This document shows, one piece after another, positions 62,927-64,000 of a stretch of DNA of 64,000 nt (position 1 is its first letter; the number at the start of each line of letters is the position of its first letter). The notes beneath the pieces were generated by a model. That model did no database searches and was not told the origin of the DNA. It was given only the letters and a program-made list of their open reading frames with translations. Position numbers and translations under genes: made by a program. The DNA comes from SYLG01 sp965226945 (GTDB taxonomy: Bacteria > Planctomycetota > Planctomycetia > Gemmatales > Gemmataceae), in NCBI GenBank assembly GCA_965226945.1, contig OZ245717.1:4526001-4590000 (forward strand). Direction: 5' to 3'.

Positions 62927-63079
62927 ATGCGCGAGTATGTTTGGTTGGAATGCACCGAAACTGGCGATCGCAACTACAGGGTTCAAAAAGAAACCCGTGG
63001 GGCCGATCGGCTTGAGCGCAAGAAGTATTGTCCTCGTTTGCGCAAGGTGACAGTTCACAAGGAAAGCCGCAAGAAGTAA
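62927..63079 (+). CDS. rpmG: 50S ribosomal protein L33
   Basis: 50 residues, beginning MREYVWLECTETGDRNY and containing RLERKKYCPRLRKVTVHKE, clearly L33. The zinc ribbon is half lost: canonical C-x2-C pairs read C9-T-E-T12 and C35-P-R-L38, so two of four Cys remain. Ribosome site GAAGG about 9 bases before the ATG. Its place between tuf and tRNA-Trp is the common bacterial order. Confidence 0.96.
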   Translation: MREYVWLECTETGDRNYRVQKETRGADRLERKKYCPRLRKVTVHKESRKK

Positions 63080-63134
63080 GCGGGTATCCTGGGTGGAAGC
63101 CGATCTGGGTTCTCTTGGATCGGCCGCGGATTTT

Positions 63135-63207
63135 ACGGGCGTAGCTCAATTGGCAGAGCACCGGTCTCCAAAACCGGGGGTTGGGGGTTCGACTCCCTCC
63201 GCCCGTG
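63135..63207 (+). tRNA. tRNA-Trp (anticodon CCA)
   Basis: 73 nt. Acceptor ACGGGCG with CGCCCGT; anticodon arm CCGGT-CTCCAAA-ACCGG gives CCA; T-arm GGGGG-TTCGACT-CCCTC. Standard position before secE. Confidence 0.97.
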
Positions 63208-63271
63208 CTTCATTTTTGATCCAGGGTGGCATTCCTTCCCGAATGTTTCGGGATCATTTTTCATACGGACA

Positions 63272-64000
63272 ATGGATATGGCGGTTGCCGAACTACCGAA
63301 AAAAACGACCCCTTCGAATCTGGGTCCGATCAGCGGATTGATCGGGGCGGTTTTGGTCATTGTTTCGGTTGGTGTCGTGTTCTGGGGCATTCCCACCGTC
63401 CTCATGGTGAATGCATGGCCTGAATGGCTGCATTTCTTGGGTGCGGCACTCTCCTTCGTCCTGGTTTTGGCCGCGGCAATTGCCGCGGTGGCCGGGCTGC
63501 TCCGGTTGTCGCGTACCGCGGGCACTCCCGAAACTCCCTCGTTCACGGTCATTGCCCTGATCGGCATCTTCCTGATCGGGCTTTTCGTACTGGCGATCGG
63601 CTGGTGGATGGACCGGCTGGTTTATCAGAATATTCTGCCGAAGTTCATTGGGCAGGTGATCATGCTGGGTTCCATCGGTTTTCCGGTGGCGCTCGGTGTG
63701 AGTTTGTTTTTCTCGCCGGGAAATGCCGCACTGGCTTCGAGCCTCACCAACCAGGGCTGGTTTAGCACCGTTTCCTACAAGCGTAATCAGGGGGTGCTCA
63801 TGCGCCGCTTGACCTTGTCGGTGCTCCTGGTCATGCTTGGTTCGGGGATTTACGCGCTGCTTGGCAATGCCACGGTGCGCCGCGGGGGTGACCTGGCGGT
63901 TTCGCTGCCATTTACGGGCGTCATTCGCATCGACCGCCCCGGTGATGCGCAATACCTGGAAAACAGGGCCGTGAAGGATGACATCCTGAGCCGAGAGGCG
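63272..64000 (+). CDS. Multi-pass membrane protein at the secE position (partial, cut by window end)
   Basis: Open from ATG 63272 (MDMAVAELPKKT) for 243 codons to the last base, without a stop. At least four membrane helices (about 20-45, 55-80, 90-112, 125-145, and 180-198) and a soluble stretch after 200. Gene order tuf-rpmG-trnW predicts secE then nusG. SecE is normally about 60-130 residues with one to three helices; this is already larger, and the conserved SecE helix and amphipathic motif are not yet seen, so they may lie in the missing C-terminus. Planctomycete secE genes can be long. SecE identity rests on synteny. Confidence 0.7.
   Translation, partial: MDMAVAELPKKTTPSNLGPISGLIGAVLVIVSVGVVFWGIPTVLMVNAWPEWLHFLGAALSFVLVLAAAIAAVAGLLRLSRTAGTPETPSFTVIALIGIFLIGLFVLAIGWWMDRLVYQNILPKFIGQVIMLGSIGFPVALGVSLFFSPGNAALASSLTNQGWFSTVSYKRNQGVLMRRLTLSVLLVMLGSGIYALLGNATVRRGGDLAVSLPFTGVIRIDRPGDAQYLENRAVKDDILSREA

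Overview
The window reads as chromosome of a GC-rich planctomycete, probably of the Gemmatales/Isosphaerales type. This is inferred from gene content: three PSD1 (DUF1549/DUF1553, cytochrome-c motif) plus DUF1501 gene pairs, a Cys-type sulfatase, two ceramidase-like secreted hydrolases, a PhoD phosphatase, many Tat or Sec signal peptides, Gly/Pro-rich membrane proteins and a divergent EF-Tu. I see no rRNA, no insertion sequence, no prophage and no CRISPR array.

Layout. 0-7 kb: secreted ceramidase-like protein and esterase (divergent), a small zinc-ribbon protein, a large TPR protein, an MBL-fold hydrolase. 7-15.2 kb: a three-gene minus-strand operon in which a PilM-like actin-fold domain is fused to a PilN-like segment, followed by a PilO-like protein and a third Gly-rich membrane protein; this looks like a rearranged type IV pilus/type II secretion inner-membrane platform and is the best candidate for an undescribed system. 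15.6-21.3 kb: PP2C phosphatase, YggS and DUF167 pair, DUF1015, Ser/Thr kinase, HNH endonuclease. 21.6-25.7 kb: an alpha/beta hydrolase with Asp at the nucleophile elbow; an ECF sigma / membrane anti-sigma-like / beta-rich secreted protein operon. 25.8-47 kb: two PSD1-DUF1501 pairs, ceramidase-like, PhoD, MgtE with an unusual insertion, sulfatase, an AT-rich gene that looks like a degenerate M48 peptidase beside a CPBP protease, and an FAD oxidoreductase. 47-53.9 kb: TPP riboswitch and thiC, miaE, aat, small secreted and membrane proteins, a TPR protein. 54-55.5 kb: a KGQ-repeat secreted protein built from 72-bp tandem repeats, with a long leader. 55.5-60.9 kb: menaquinone methyltransferase and a third PSD1-DUF1501 pair. 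60.9-64 kb: the conserved translation cluster tRNA-Thr(TGT), tRNA-Tyr, tRNA-Gly, tRNA-Thr(GGT), tuf, rpmG, tRNA-Trp and the start of a secE-position membrane protein cut by the window end.

How it fits together: much of the window serves extracytoplasmic catabolism typical of planctomycetes (sulfatase, PSD1/DUF1501, hydrolases). Two of the three PSD1 proteins carry different carbohydrate-binding-like modules at a comparable internal position. The rest is housekeeping and signalling. Functions are assigned from recognisable motifs and family knowledge; no database search was run.
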